Source: Mesorhizobium_K sp040049215 (GTDB lineage: Bacteria; Pseudomonadota; Alphaproteobacteria; Rhizobiales; Rhizobiaceae). From it: a stretch of DNA of 50,462 nucleotides. Made by a program: the position numbers and the translations under genes. Of the stretch, positions 7,901 to 16,844 are shown piece by piece (position 1 is the first letter of the stretch; every line of letters begins with the position of its first letter). Location: contig NZ_JBDZDN010000009.1 of assembly GCF_040049215.1 (NCBI RefSeq), forward strand, positions 1-50,462, given 5' to 3'. The notes beneath the pieces are model-generated. The model was given only the letters and a program-made list of their open reading frames with translations. It had not been told where the DNA came from and ran no database searches.

Positions 7901-9555
7901 ACATCTTCATCGCTGATGAGCAGCCGCGCCGCGATCATCGCGTCGACGAGCGCCCGTCGGGCTGGCGTTGCTGCGATCTCGCTGAGCGCGGCCGGGCGTG
8001 CGGTGACCTTCTCGTCGCCTTGGCGCACCGTGGTAAGGGCGCGCAGCAGCGCCGGCAGCGCCTCCTGAATGTCCGGCGGAAGCGCCTCGATGACTTCATC
8101 GGCGCGACGCGCGATCGCGCCTTCGAGGCCTCCAAGCGCACGATATTGGGCGAAGGTGAGAATCCGGCGCTCGCGGCCCGCCTCGTACAATGCATCGAGC
8201 ACGAACTCGAGAAGCGGCAGAGAACCGGGATCGGCGGCTGCAGCCTCCTGCAGAACATCATCGAGTCTGCCCTGATCGGCGCTCTCCTCGAAACGGAGGC
8301 CGACTGCATTCGCCGGTTCACGGATGATCTGTGCGATCTCGGGGCCTGTCGGCGGCAGCAGCTCATAGCTGGCCAGACCGTCTTTGAGCGCCGAAAACCC
8401 TGGGACCTCACCGCAACGGTGAAAGAAATCCGAGCGGATAGTCGCAATCAGCCAGACCAGTCCGCTGGCGGTCAATGTCGCCATGAGCCGCACAAGCGCT
8501 TCTCGTGCCGATGCTTGCGTCTCCGTGGTAAACAGCTCCTCCAACTGATCGACCGCGACCAGCAGCCTGATTTGCGAGCGAGCCGTCCCGGCAGCATCGG
8601 CAGCTTTCCCAAGGGCCTGCCGCACCAGAGCCAGCGCGCGATCAGGGGCCCTCCGACAGAGCTGAGTGAACTCCACTACGGTCGCTTCGAGAGCAAGCTC
8701 GGGCAAAGCACCGTCGCGAAACAGCCCAATCGTCAAGGCAGCCAAGGCATCAAGTCCCTCGGACGGACGGATTAGGCAGCGGCGCCAAACATCAATACCC
8801 GCCACAGCACCTGGTCGAGTGATCGATGGCAGCAGGCCAGCCCTGAGAAGAGAGGATTTGCCAGATCCACTCATCCCGTAGATGAGCAGGAAGGCCTTGC
8901 CGGCGCTCGCGAGCTGCTGCAGCCTTTCGGTGCAAGCGGCAATTGCCCACGCCCTTCCGAAGAAGAGGTCAGCGTTCTCAAACTCGAAGACATCGAGACC
9001 GCGGAAGGGCGAGCTATCCTGTTCCTCGGAGGGGAGCGGCACACGATAGGCGCGGATGGGCCTGGCGATGTTCTTCAATTTGTGTTCGCCAAGGTCGACG
9101 AATTCGAGCGAGAGCCGGTCCCGAGCCTGCGCGTAGACCGCTTCCGACACACATATTCCCCCAGGCCGTGACAGTGCTTCCAAGCGGGCGGCGACATTCA
9201 CGCCGTCTCCCATCAGATTGTCGCCTTCTACGACGACATCACCGAAATTGATTCCGATGCGATAGCGTAAGCGGCTTGGCTCGGGGAGTTCGGCGTTCTG
9301 TCTGCCGAGCTCGAACTGAATTCTGGTTGCGCAACGCAACGCCTCGACAGGACTAGTGAACTCGGCGACGACGCTGTCCCCGGCGCTGCCGAATACCCGG
9401 CCGTCGTGTTTCGCAATCAGCCGGTCAATGATCTCTCGATACGTCCGGAGGATCGCAAGCGTGCCTTCCTCATCCTCACCAATCAGCCGGCTGTAGCCCG
9501 CCACATCTGCAGCAAGGATGACGGCCAACTTGCGCTGAACACGGTCCACGGCCAT
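4948..9555 (-). CDS. Adenylate cyclase / STAND ATPase / WD40 signalling protein
   Basis: A 1535-residue fusion. Residues 8-175 form a class III nucleotidyl cyclase with metal-binding aspartates D17 (LAADVAGYSRL) and D60 (GSAGDS) and the transition-state pair N120/R124 (GDGVNVAARLE), so it should make cAMP. Residues 184-600 are a STAND ATPase of the nSTAND1 type: entry phrase FRGLDVFEFENADLFFGR, Walker A G227-MSGSGKS with K233, and Walker B LLVAVDQLEELF at 331-342. A charged coiled coil (635-690) leads into one membrane helix (about 697-718), then about 14 WD40 blades from 810 to 1490. In such proteins the propeller is thought to sense a ligand, the ATPase to switch or oligomerise, and the cyclase to be the output. 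The start at 9555 has a GGAG site. The stop faces the recombinase module across 234 empty bases. Confidence 0.92.
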   Translation of the reverse strand: MAVDRVQRKLAVILAADVAGYSRLIGEDEEGTLAILRTYREIIDRLIAKHDGRVFGSAGDSVVAEFTSPVEALRCATRIQFELGRQNAELPEPSRLRYRIGINFGDVVVEGDNLMGDGVNVAARLEALSRPGGICVSEAVYAQARDRLSLEFVDLGEHKLKNIARPIRAYRVPLPSEEQDSSPFRGLDVFEFENADLFFGRAWAIAACTERLQQLASAGKAFLLIYGMSGSGKSSLLRAGLLPSITRPGAVAGIDVWRRCLIRPSEGLDALAALTIGLFRDGALPELALEATVVEFTQLCRRAPDRALALVRQALGKAADAAGTARSQIRLLVAVDQLEELFTTETQASAREALVRLMATLTASGLVWLIATIRSDFFHRCGEVPGFSALKDGLASYELLPPTGPEIAQIIREPANAVGLRFEESADQGRLDDVLQEAAAADPGSLPLLEFVLDALYEAGRERRILTFAQYRALGGLEGAIARRADEVIEALPPDIQEALPALLRALTTVRQGDEKVTARPAALSEIAATPARRALVDAMIAARLLISDEDVAGNAFVRLAHEALLSRWPRAREIVNANRNFLETRARLRADAERWHSDNKNHELLLPSGKRLAEGQELLLSRRAEVDSQVVDYIEASSRAENERAELERQAERTLIEAAEAAKRERLEREADRLAGEAERRNLAAAAAIKLARRTRYAAVVAAALALVAGLGAFVGFEGQQKATQHAALAQAAESEALEARDQALRTQSLSLSFLSQDAAARGDTEAAILLALEALPAGTRSGARPYVPEAEAALYQALLGHHQVKVFKHEAAVTDAAFSRTGDRIVTSSYDKTARIWDATSGSQTVVLRGHEGVVERAEFSPDGSRVLTAARDGTARIWDAMSGKQLFVLQPVGDFPTATFSPSGNQVLTTGDNSAFSLWDARTGAKVLTDDERGAAATATFSPDDAHFATFQGFAGGASDFVVSIWNAEDRRVKQILPVRTWPSRLEFSPEGTRMLVGAYGSITMGHLSRLFDIAKGTEIATFAGHKSDTQLQGVMFSHDGSRIATVSIDGSARLWDGISGRLLDVLGQESAGRKLIDIAADERDREINSVFSHDDRYLATTALDGIIRIWNIDPGSLLMLIRGHTGLIEHVEYSPVDNKIILTASHDRTARLWDVDGPLATELLHDNLPSFGIFSPDNVHLLTGGGDAAAHLWDIATGQEVARLDTQETVQRAAFSPEGRRVATASKFGNVVIWDVASGREIAHFTSGVGLRQIQFNSKGDLLALGKIDGSAELWDAASGAKLAVLKTSSTLPQAVFSPDGQLLLTATSDNAAHLLKPDGTELKTLLGHESRISAADFSPDSQLVATASLDQTVRIWSVMDGTNVATLRGQGDEATIVSFSRDSQFLLTASRDGTVRVWGVSDEKQKTVLRAHSGELSSAQFSPNGSYVVTASSKDRSVRLWAAQSGREIAVLAKPSEEVVRPALTRAAFNSEGTSIVIVPGGGNVRVVRVFPTPQNLIDYARSVVPRQLTPCERQRYFLPIEGDVGACPS

Positions 9556-9750
9556 AGCCTGCTCCGGTGTCTAAGAACATCCTATAGGAAACAGCGCCCG
9601 ATGGGGAGCAGCCACTGGGTCTGTTGGAAAGCACGCCCATGGCATATCGAACTCCCCCGCATTTGGGCACGTAGCGCCCACAGGCTTGATGTGACTGTTA
9701 TGGGCGAGGAAAGCCGCCGCGACCGGCCAAGAACGCGGCGGTAGAGGCCG

Positions 9751-10311
9751 CTACTGGCTGTGGCCCGTTCCCATGTCGGCAGGGAGCATCAGGTGCTGAT
9801 ACTTGTTCCCCGGAAACATCACGTAGGGGTGCGTTGGATCGGGGTCCAACTTATTCGGGTACCTGGCCGCCATCTCGTGCGCCGCCTTCCCGACTATCAT
9901 GACGTGCGGACCCGTGAGAACCCAATGCGACTTATCAGTCGCATAAGGATCATGGTTGCTGGTGCCCAGGTCTCCGGCCATCATGTAGATGAAGCCGGTC
10001 TTGTCCGGCGGCTCGGCCTGGGTCCAAACTGCCCTGAACCATTCAAGACCGACGGCGTCGGCACACCACGGCTCGCCGGCGGGATCGACGGCGCAGGTCC
10101 ATCCGTTCGTTCCGGGCTTGATGGTGGTCGTCTTGAAGCCGTCAGCTATGCGAATGAATGTGGCATTCTTCCCGATGTCCGCTGGTGCAGCGGACATCGC
10201 CTTTGCAATGAACTCAGGGTCTCCCTTCGGAACCTCTGCCGTGAGTTCAGCGGCGACGCTGGAGGCAGATAACACCAAAGTAACCGATGCGAGGATATAG
10301 AGCCGTTTCAT
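9751..10311 (-). CDS. Secreted protein of unknown function
   Basis: A 186-residue protein with a clear signal peptide (MKRLYILASVTLVLSASSVA, cleavage near residue 21), so the mature protein is periplasmic or secreted. The mature part contains a paired-cysteine segment (WTCAVDPAGEPWCAD) and the phrases HWVLTGPHVMIVG and HPYVMFPGNKYQHLMLP, which I recall from uncharacterised rhizobial proteins. It lies 195 bases upstream of the cyclase/STAND gene on the same strand but is not obviously coupled to it. No enzymatic motif is visible. Confidence 0.75.
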   Translation of the reverse strand: MKRLYILASVTLVLSASSVAAELTAEVPKGDPEFIAKAMSAAPADIGKNATFIRIADGFKTTTIKPGTNGWTCAVDPAGEPWCADAVGLEWFRAVWTQAEPPDKTGFIYMMAGDLGTSNHDPYATDKSHWVLTGPHVMIVGKAAHEMAARYPNKLDPDPTHPYVMFPGNKYQHLMLPADMGTGHSQ

Positions 10312-11119
10312 GGCTACCCTCCGTTGTGTGCGACCGGCCGCTCAGTTTAGCGCGGAATTTCAGCCATGTCGCGTCATCGATTCCCGCAACACAAAGATTC
10401 GTCTGTCCTGAATTCGGTGCCCGGATTTGATCGGTAGCGGCGGGATGTTTGCGCGCCGACGCTATTCGAACAGCGTGGGTCTGAATGTCCGTTGCCGCGA
10501 TCCGAACCCTTGAACTACGAATCGTGCGACGTTAGCCTTTGGTTGGCTCACGACATCAAACCTTGGAGGTTGAACGTCCGCTATCGTTCTTCCCTGCACA
10601 AAAGCGGACCTACTGCTTCCAGCCCCCATTTCGGTCATCGAAACAGTTCGCTACCGGTTCCCAACGCCAACCGCGTGATATCGGTAAAAAAGTCTTGCTA
10701 GCACCTATGGTTTGCTAAGCAAAATCATACACTTGCAGGCTATCTACCGGAAGCAGCCGGTTAATAGGTTTGGAGAGTATCTGCGCAAAAAAGCACTTTT
10801 GGGTGACCTGGCGCCCGAGCCGGTTAACAGCCAATCCCGCATAACCCTCGAAAATAACGACAAAATCCAGCCTAAGACCGAGCGGGAGAACGATTTCGCG
10901 AGGGCAGGTGGCGGAGGGAGTGGGCCTGACATCCAACCTTCTCTAACCACGATCGTAAAGACACGTATCGTCAACCGAACCTATTCAACTGCACATGCGA
11001 TCATAAACCCTGCCGATTGCGCGCAATGGCGAGCCCATCCAGCCCGTAACGTGTGCGGAGGGAAAGGGGGGGCGAACTAACTCCAAAGGGCAGTCAGCAC
11101 AAACAACCTCGGCGCAAGT
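10312..11119. other. 808-base stretch without a convincing gene
   Basis: Only short frames lacking ribosome-binding sites or protein-like composition are found here. Fragments such as GTCCGCTATCG and AAAGCGGACCTAC look like decayed intergenic debris. The stretch separates the minus-strand cyclase block from the plus-strand cassette at 11120 and should carry the promoters of both neighbours, but I could not place a convincing -35/-10 pair. Confidence 0.5.
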
Positions 11120-12529
11120 ATGCCTAAGCATGCTAAGGGTGTGCGCGATCGTTTCAGACCAGCTTTGGGAAACAGCGTTGAGCAGCAGATGGTAGACGGA
11201 TACGAAGCCGCAGCGAGTGCAAGCCAGCAAGTCGTGAACGACTTGGAAGGTGTTGTTGACGCGGCTTCGCTCGGCGCCATCGAAGGCGGACGCTTGCGTG
11301 CGATCGTCATCGGTGCAACCGGCGGCAATCGGGACCTGCCTCTTTTCCTTCTGGCCAAGGCCCTTGCCCATTATTTGAGCGTTACATCAAGCATGCGCGT
11401 CTCAAACTCGCTGTTCGACCTACTCGCGCTGGCTAATAGGTTACCTCGAACCAAAATCGGAAAGTTAAATCTGGCACTGCTGGACTTTCTGGCGTCGATG
11501 GACGGCTACCGACACTTTGAGGCAATTTCTGAAGCCTATCAGAGCCTGTCGGCGTCGCCGCACGAAGCCTCTGCAATAAAGGCTTGTACGTCCAAATTTG
11601 CCGCATGCCTGTACCGGTACAGGGCCCAGTATCTTCCTGCTGAGCGGCACCGGAGTCAGTTCAACGATATTCGGCAGTACTTAAGGCTGCACTACCCGAA
11701 CGAACCTCTGCCGCGAGACGGCAGTGCGCTCGAGTTTTGGTGTCGAGAAGCGAGTCGCTCCCGCTGGACCCTCTACGAAACAGTACTGTACGCAATGATC
11801 TCGTATCTTGATTCCGTGGAACTGGTTCGCGCTACCGGCTCGGTGGTAAATCTAGACGACCCGAAGGGATTGCATCTAGCTGATGATCAGGCCCAATACC
11901 ACTACGGCTCGCTTGATGATGTTCTTGATGAGGCCATCGATGTAATCGCTACAGCCAAGCTGAAGATATTCAAGCGGACAGAGCTTTCGGACCTACAACG
12001 TTTCGCCCATTTGGGGCGTCACGCACTAAGTTGGGCAAGGTCGAGTCTCACATTGTTTGCGTTTGGCCCTTTTCAATCCTCGCTGGTGCAGTTTGAGCGG
12101 CAGGGCGACGCCGCCGGGCAAGGTTCGCAACTGATCGCTTGTGAAGGCGGGGCAAGCTATGTTGATATCAAAGATCGAATGGCTTCCTATTTGACGACCG
12201 TCAACGATTGCCTTGCTTTGGCTGTCGGGGTCGAACCGGACGCTGGAACCAACGAAAACGCGGCTAACCATTCCACTCTCTCTAACAAGGCGTCGGCTAT
12301 GATGCGACGCAAGAGTTTCAGTGGCCTTGAACAGGCTGAATTTAGAGCGGAGCTCGAAAGGCTCGAGCCAGCGCTGGGAACGGTAGGGTCGGCGCTGGCT
12401 AGATTGGTAAGATCATGGGGTACACGTCTCAAAGCTGGAAGTGACGGTGGGTTCGCAGATGACCGAACGCGGTTTGCCGCCAAACTCGCCGCCCTTTATC
12501 TGAGCAACGAGAAGTCTGATGGCCGTTGA
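11120..12529 (+). CDS. Unknown protein, first gene of a three-gene cassette
   Basis: A 469-residue protein without signal peptide or clear membrane helix, apparently helical and cytoplasmic. I recognise no domain. Notable segments are AIVIGATGGNRDLPLFLLAKALAHYLS near residues 62-92 and an acidic DDVLDEAIDVIATAKLKIFKR region near 270. Its stop overlaps the next gene by 11 bases, so the two are co-translated. The start is uncertain because no good ribosome-binding site precedes 11120; an ATG at 11186 (MVDGYEAA) is an alternative. Context suggests it works with the Lon-like membrane protein at 13066. Confidence 0.75.
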   Translation: MPKHAKGVRDRFRPALGNSVEQQMVDGYEAAASASQQVVNDLEGVVDAASLGAIEGGRLRAIVIGATGGNRDLPLFLLAKALAHYLSVTSSMRVSNSLFDLLALANRLPRTKIGKLNLALLDFLASMDGYRHFEAISEAYQSLSASPHEASAIKACTSKFAACLYRYRAQYLPAERHRSQFNDIRQYLRLHYPNEPLPRDGSALEFWCREASRSRWTLYETVLYAMISYLDSVELVRATGSVVNLDDPKGLHLADDQAQYHYGSLDDVLDEAIDVIATAKLKIFKRTELSDLQRFAHLGRHALSWARSSLTLFAFGPFQSSLVQFERQGDAAGQGSQLIACEGGASYVDIKDRMASYLTTVNDCLALAVGVEPDAGTNENAANHSTLSNKASAMMRRKSFSGLEQAEFRAELERLEPALGTVGSALARLVRSWGTRLKAGSDGGFADDRTRFAAKLAALYLSNEKSDGR

Positions 12530-13055
12530 TAACGAAGAGGACCTCCTGCAGCGTTTCGCAGCGATGCAGGACATGCGCGTCGTTTCGAAGCGTGAATTTG
12601 ACATTGCTCCTTCTGCGGTTATCCCCGCTTCCCGATTGATCGCATATGCATCGCGCGAGGCCGGGATTGCCGACCTTGATATTGAGCGCCTCATTCGCGA
12701 GCAGCCAAGAGCCCGAGCAATCTATTTCGACGCTCTTCGGACTAGCGCGTCGTCATTCTCGTCCATGGCCGTCGCAGCTGGCACCGGGGGCGTTCGCAAC
12801 AGGCTCGTTGGTCCACATCGAGTGGAACTCGTAGACGAGGCCGATATGACGTACTTGGTCGTTTACCTGGGAGAAAGCACAGACCCGGTGGAATGGATTG
12901 AAGTGCGAACAAGGGAAGGAGGCGGTGGTCGAATCCGGCTTGGGAGAGCCATCAGAAACGTCGTGCAGCTACCCCTTGATCACCGCCGAGATGATATGAG
13001 GGCGATCGACGAGGGGATACGCCAGCCCGACAGCGAAATCTATCTGTTGCCGTAG
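12519..13055 (+). CDS. Unknown protein, second gene of the cassette
   Basis: A 178-residue soluble protein overlapping the upstream gene by 11 bases and ending ten bases before the next start. The N-terminal half is helical and charged; the C-terminal half looks like a beta-rich fold (VELVDEADMTYLVVYLGES, then VEWIEVRTREGGGGRIRLG). I recognise no family or catalytic motif. The tight spacing makes it an obligate partner of its neighbours, perhaps as adaptor or substrate of the Lon-like domain; that is inference. Confidence 0.72.
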   Translation: MAVDNEEDLLQRFAAMQDMRVVSKREFDIAPSAVIPASRLIAYASREAGIADLDIERLIREQPRARAIYFDALRTSASSFSSMAVAAGTGGVRNRLVGPHRVELVDEADMTYLVVYLGESTDPVEWIEVRTREGGGGRIRLGRAIRNVVQLPLDHRRDDMRAIDEGIRQPDSEIYLLP

Positions 13056-13065
13056 AGAACAAGGG

Positions 13066-14352
13066 ATGCGGGTCGCGATCATTGTTCCGACTACAGCGGG
13101 CCCGGCTTTGGTGATCCGACTTGATCCACGCCAAAATCTGCCCCTGAGCTTTGTGAATACCGCGGCAGACTACCAACCTCTGACCGATATTAGTGAGAGG
13201 TATCATGATTTCGTTGGACCAGCCGGCCCGCTCCGCCAGGTGTTTGATGTAGGGGGCCCACAATTTGCTTTGACGCTGGACCGTGCACTCGAAACCGGGC
13301 GGTCCTGGGAACTACCGGTAGCCATCGCACACTGGTTCAGATTTCATGGCCATGAAATCGTCCGGGAGAAACCGGACGTCGCTATTTGGGCCACAGGGGC
13401 AATACAATCGGACCTCTCTATCCTACCGGACATCTATCATCTGAAAACCAAGCTGGAATCGTCACGCGGCGCTCTGGCGCTTCACAAGGCGAATGGCATA
13501 CCACTTCTGGTGATTCTGCCGAATGGTGAAGAATCCCGCATCATTGGCACGCAGATAGCGGACTTAGTAGCTCCAGCGACGGTTTCGACATTACGCGAGG
13601 CTTTCGATGCGTTGGCCCTATTTCTCAAACCTGCAATTTCCGGACTAACCATCCGTCCGTCGGCCTTATCGACCAGTAGATTCTCAAAGGCACGAGCGAT
13701 CAGTAAAATGACCCCTCGGACCGCCGCAGTCCTGGTGCTTGTGTTCCTGGGGATGGCTATAGTCTATTTGGCGGGATCCGAAATTGGGGCTCTGGTTGCG
13801 AAGCCACAGATGGCAGCCAATGGATCGGCGCCAGCGGTTTCCCCTGGCGTACCAACCAATTCGCCTGACCAATTTAAACCGGTGGGGACGTCCGAGGGAG
13901 CGTTCCTGACTCCGCCCGATGATGGAATCGCAAACACCGAGACGGAGGCCGGGCAAATCACGTTGGCTACTGGAATGTCGCTAGTCGAGTATCGAGCACC
14001 GAAGGATTCCAGCTGCATTGAAGTGCTTTTTGAACTCGCGGTTGCGGACAAGACAGTGATCGAGCCTTCTAACCAGCGGTTTCCCGAAAGCGAAAGCAGT
14101 GGCCTTTGCGCCCTGGCCTTCAATCATCGGCACGGCGCGCAGGTGGTCGAGGTTGAGATTGAGGATAGCTTTTACGAACTGGTGATGAAGTCCGACCAGG
14201 TCAGGACATTCCGCCTTCATTCGGGTCAACCCCGCATGTTTCGGTTAGTGGGGCGTCCGCACAAGGCCATACATTATTCCTTCTCTGTCAAGAGTAAGTC
14301 CGAACCCTATGAGACGAAATATGCCCATAGCTTGACCCAGACCGGGGAATGA
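13066..14352 (+). CDS. Membrane protein with a Lon-like Ser/Lys N-terminal domain
   Basis: A 428-residue protein. Its N-terminal 190 residues show a pattern I read as a divergent Lon (S16) protease core: TGRSWELPVAIAHW with S80 where Lon has GPSAG, DVAIWATGAI where Lon has its TGEI strand, and a HLKTKL segment with K127 where Lon has GGLKEKL. LVILP then follows. The S80-K127 spacing of 47 is close to the 43 between Ser679 and Lys722 in E. coli Lon. One membrane helix lies at about 219-237, followed by a proline-rich linker and a C-terminal domain of about 150 residues, probably periplasmic, with two cysteines (CIEV, LCALAF). No ATPase domain is attached. It ends the three-gene cassette. The protease assignment rests on motif pattern alone. 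Confidence 0.7.
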   Translation: MRVAIIVPTTAGPALVIRLDPRQNLPLSFVNTAADYQPLTDISERYHDFVGPAGPLRQVFDVGGPQFALTLDRALETGRSWELPVAIAHWFRFHGHEIVREKPDVAIWATGAIQSDLSILPDIYHLKTKLESSRGALALHKANGIPLLVILPNGEESRIIGTQIADLVAPATVSTLREAFDALALFLKPAISGLTIRPSALSTSRFSKARAISKMTPRTAAVLVLVFLGMAIVYLAGSEIGALVAKPQMAANGSAPAVSPGVPTNSPDQFKPVGTSEGAFLTPPDDGIANTETEAGQITLATGMSLVEYRAPKDSSCIEVLFELAVADKTVIEPSNQRFPESESSGLCALAFNHRHGAQVVEVEIEDSFYELVMKSDQVRTFRLHSGQPRMFRLVGRPHKAIHYSFSVKSKSEPYETKYAHSLTQTGE

Positions 14353-14504
14353 GCCTTGGGCTTCTGACGACTTGATCAAGACGCTTTTCATCAATCCGTC
14401 TTCATCGAGCGCGATTTACGCATTGATCGACGAAAACGGTTCTGGGGTTTCCAAGACAATTCCAGCGATGAAGTCACGTCGCAGCATTGTTGGAGATCGA
14501 ACCC

Positions 14505-15005
14505 ATGAAGCCGCACGTCAGAACCGTAGTTGCATCTCTCTTAATTGCAGGCGTGCCGTTCCTTTCCACGCCGGCCAAATCTGATCCCCAGCCTCGGAAT
14601 GCATCGAACGAGGGGCAAATTGCCCCGCGGGAATTCGTAATCGAGCGAGGCGCTGTCACGGTAAAGGTAATTGTAGGCGGCGACGTTTCCGTGGATGTGT
14701 TCGAGGGACCTACATCGCCTGTCGCCCTACACTCTTGCCGCGGGCAGTCTTTCCAGCTGTACAAAGAGCACGAGTCTGCGAACTGGCTCCGTTGCGATCC
14801 TCAGTGCGATGATGCCGACCTCGACGACTTCCGAGTAAACCGCGCGTCCCCAGCGTGCGCGACTGAAAGCACTGAAAGGTGTGCTGGAAAGATAACCATT
14901 CCAGTTTCATCTCAGCAGAATGCACATCAGGGAGCTCTACAGCCGAACGTCTCAAGCGCGTCAAAGACCCTGGGCGGGGACGGTCATCACGCTGCGCCCA
15001 AATAG
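14505..15005 (+). CDS. Small exported protein
   Basis: A 166-residue protein starting at 14505, where a GGAG site lies nine bases upstream. It has a signal peptide (MKPHVRTVVASLLIAGVPFL, cleavage near residue 26). The mature part begins with a short beta-rich stretch (FVIERGAVTVKVIVGG) and carries several cysteines in its second half (LRCDPQCDDAD, ACATESTERCAG), suggesting disulfides in the periplasm. I recognise no family. It precedes the OmpA-type gene by 46 bases and is probably co-transcribed with the envelope cluster. Confidence 0.65.
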   Translation: MKPHVRTVVASLLIAGVPFLSTPAKSDPQPRNASNEGQIAPREFVIERGAVTVKVIVGGDVSVDVFEGPTSPVALHSCRGQSFQLYKEHESANWLRCDPQCDDADLDDFRVNRASPACATESTERCAGKITIPVSSQQNAHQGALQPNVSSASKTLGGDGHHAAPK

Positions 15006-15051
15006 CATTCAAACCCGGACGTCTTCTCGGCACTATTAAGGAGCAACCATT

Positions 15052-15657
15052 ATGAAACGGGCAATGTTAGCAGTACATCTTCTCTGCATGGCCACCCTGC
15101 TTCCGCCAAGCGATGCTGCCGCCTTTGATGATCAAGAGATCAACAACATCATCAGGTCGTTGGCGCCGGCGGACTCACACGTGATCGCACGCGAGGCTTG
15201 GCGCTCAGAAACCGTCAATGTGCAAATTGACGGTAGGATCATCCGTGTAGACACGAGATATTCTGCGGATTTCGAGGTATATTTTCCCTTTGACAGCGCA
15301 GCACTGACGATACGGGCGCAGAACCAGCTTGAGGCGCTTGGCAAAGCACTGGAGTCCCGATCGCTTCGACCGTACACATACCTGATCATCGGTCATACCG
15401 ATGCCAAAGGGGCAGCGGGCTATAACCGCGAACTCTCGCTAAGACGCGCCCAGGCGGTCAAATCGTATCTCATTCAGCGCTTCTCTATTGCCCCCGCGCG
15501 GTTGGAAGTGGTCGGTTTTGGAGAGGATCGCCCTAAGGCGGAAAGCGAGCCTTTCGCGGCGATCAACCGGCGCGTCGAGGTCACGATGATTGTGCCGCCC
15601 GAATACGAGAAGAAGCCGGATCTCGACAATCCATCGGTTACGATCACCATCGAGTGA
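15052..15657 (+). CDS. OmpA-family peptidoglycan-binding protein (first)
   Basis: A 201-residue exported protein with a signal peptide ending near residue 24 (SDAAAFDDQ). Residues about 70-185 form an OmpA C-terminal domain: FPFDSAALT, the signature GHTDAKGAAGYNRELSLRRAQAV, and the closing NRRVEV. This fold binds the diaminopimelate side chain of peptidoglycan. It lacks a beta-barrel, so it is a soluble or outer-membrane-associated protein fixed to the wall. A ribosome-binding site (AAGGAGC) precedes 15052. A second protein of the same type closes the cluster at 23889. Confidence 0.88.
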   Translation: MKRAMLAVHLLCMATLLPPSDAAAFDDQEINNIIRSLAPADSHVIAREAWRSETVNVQIDGRIIRVDTRYSADFEVYFPFDSAALTIRAQNQLEALGKALESRSLRPYTYLIIGHTDAKGAAGYNRELSLRRAQAVKSYLIQRFSIAPARLEVVGFGEDRPKAESEPFAAINRRVEVTMIVPPEYEKKPDLDNPSVTITIE

Positions 15658-15780
15658 TGTCGACGATCATTTCCAATACGCGTGATGCAAGGCCGTTTTC
15701 ACGAAAACGCGCTTGGCCGTTCCAAAGAGTAAATGTGAGAGTAAAGATCAAGCGGCCAAAGCGGCCGATGGAGGGCAACG

Positions 15781-16743
15781 ATGAATAAGCTTCTTTCTAT
15801 CCTGGCGGCGACCGCTCTGTCACTCTTGGCGGGTGCGACAGGCTATGCGATTGGCGGAGAACAACCCAACCTGCTGATCGTCGGTGAAGACGCCGACCGC
15901 GACACGGTCCCGCGCAATTCGCGTATCTTCAACCGTGTTCTCCAAGCCATATCTGGGGAAATGCAGACAGAGGGCTTCAAGGTCTATGATGAGACTGCAG
16001 TCAGTCTGGACGTCACCGATCCCAGTCGAGTCCGTCGCACCGATGCTGAACTTCTCACTGTGGCGCGACGCATCCAGGACGCACCGATCGACGCCATCGC
16101 GGTGTTCCAAATCTACGCGTCGGCGGAGAAGAACGCCTTCGCCGACATTACCGATCTACGCATTAGGATTCCGGGACGACTGATCAATGTCACGACTGGT
16201 CAGGCACTCGGCAGTTTCGAAGTCTCCTATGATGCGGGTGACCTGCCGCCTCTGCCGCCGCAATGTAATCGCGATTGCATCCTGGAGAATGTCGGTGACG
16301 AGGCAAAGCGCATCGCCACCGATGTAGGGGCAGTTCTCGCAAGCAAGTTAGACGTGCTCGCTCCCACAGGAGACAACGATGCTTCGATTGCCGCCGCGGG
16401 CGCAGACGGAAGTGTCGATGTGCAGTCATCGGAAGTCGCTATCGGGCCTACGTCGAAATGTACCGGATTGACCACTGGCTACTCGCTTACATTCCGAGGC
16501 TTCGACAGCGAGGAGTATTCCAGGATCGAGGAGTATCTGGTTGCCTTCCGGGGCTACGACCATCACCGTCCCGTCAAGGTCGGTCTCACTCAGGCAGAGT
16601 ACTGGTACGAGAGCTGCTCCGATGTCGCGCGGTTGAATCGCAACCTGCGCATGATGGCAGAGCACATGGGCTTTGAGACCCGAATAGGAATGGTCCGGAA
16701 CCGTTTCGAGGTCGACAAGATCGAAGTACCCAAGAAGAGGTAG
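15781..16743 (+). CDS. Exported protein, possibly an FlgO/CsgG-like fold
   Basis: A 320-residue protein with a signal peptide (MNKLLSILAATALSLLAGAT) and a strong GGAGGG site before 15781. The mature N-terminal half (LLIVGEDADRDTVPRNSRIFNRVLQAI, then RIQDAPIDAIAVFQIY and LINVTTGQALGSFEVSYD) has the layout of proteins that collect a stress or lipoprotein signal in the periplasm, as in FlgO/CsgG N-domains. I hold this only weakly. The C-terminal part (about 230-320) contains two cysteines and a YWYESCSDVARLNRNLR segment. It lies between the first OmpA-type gene and the DUF4384 gene, all on one strand. Confidence 0.72.
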   Translation: MNKLLSILAATALSLLAGATGYAIGGEQPNLLIVGEDADRDTVPRNSRIFNRVLQAISGEMQTEGFKVYDETAVSLDVTDPSRVRRTDAELLTVARRIQDAPIDAIAVFQIYASAEKNAFADITDLRIRIPGRLINVTTGQALGSFEVSYDAGDLPPLPPQCNRDCILENVGDEAKRIATDVGAVLASKLDVLAPTGDNDASIAAAGADGSVDVQSSEVAIGPTSKCTGLTTGYSLTFRGFDSEEYSRIEEYLVAFRGYDHHRPVKVGLTQAEYWYESCSDVARLNRNLRMMAEHMGFETRIGMVRNRFEVDKIEVPKKR

Positions 16744-16844
16744 GGGCTATCAGATTTGTGCAGGACGGCTGCAACAAGCGGTCGCCCTGCCGAGCCCTAC
16801 TAGAACACGGATAGGAAGTTCGGCATATTCAGGCGGGGGACGTT

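Noticed and set aside
10492..11080. Two short plus-strand frames (69 and 122 codons) in the 0.8 kb gap
   Set aside because: Neither has a ribosome-binding site, a conserved motif or protein-like composition.
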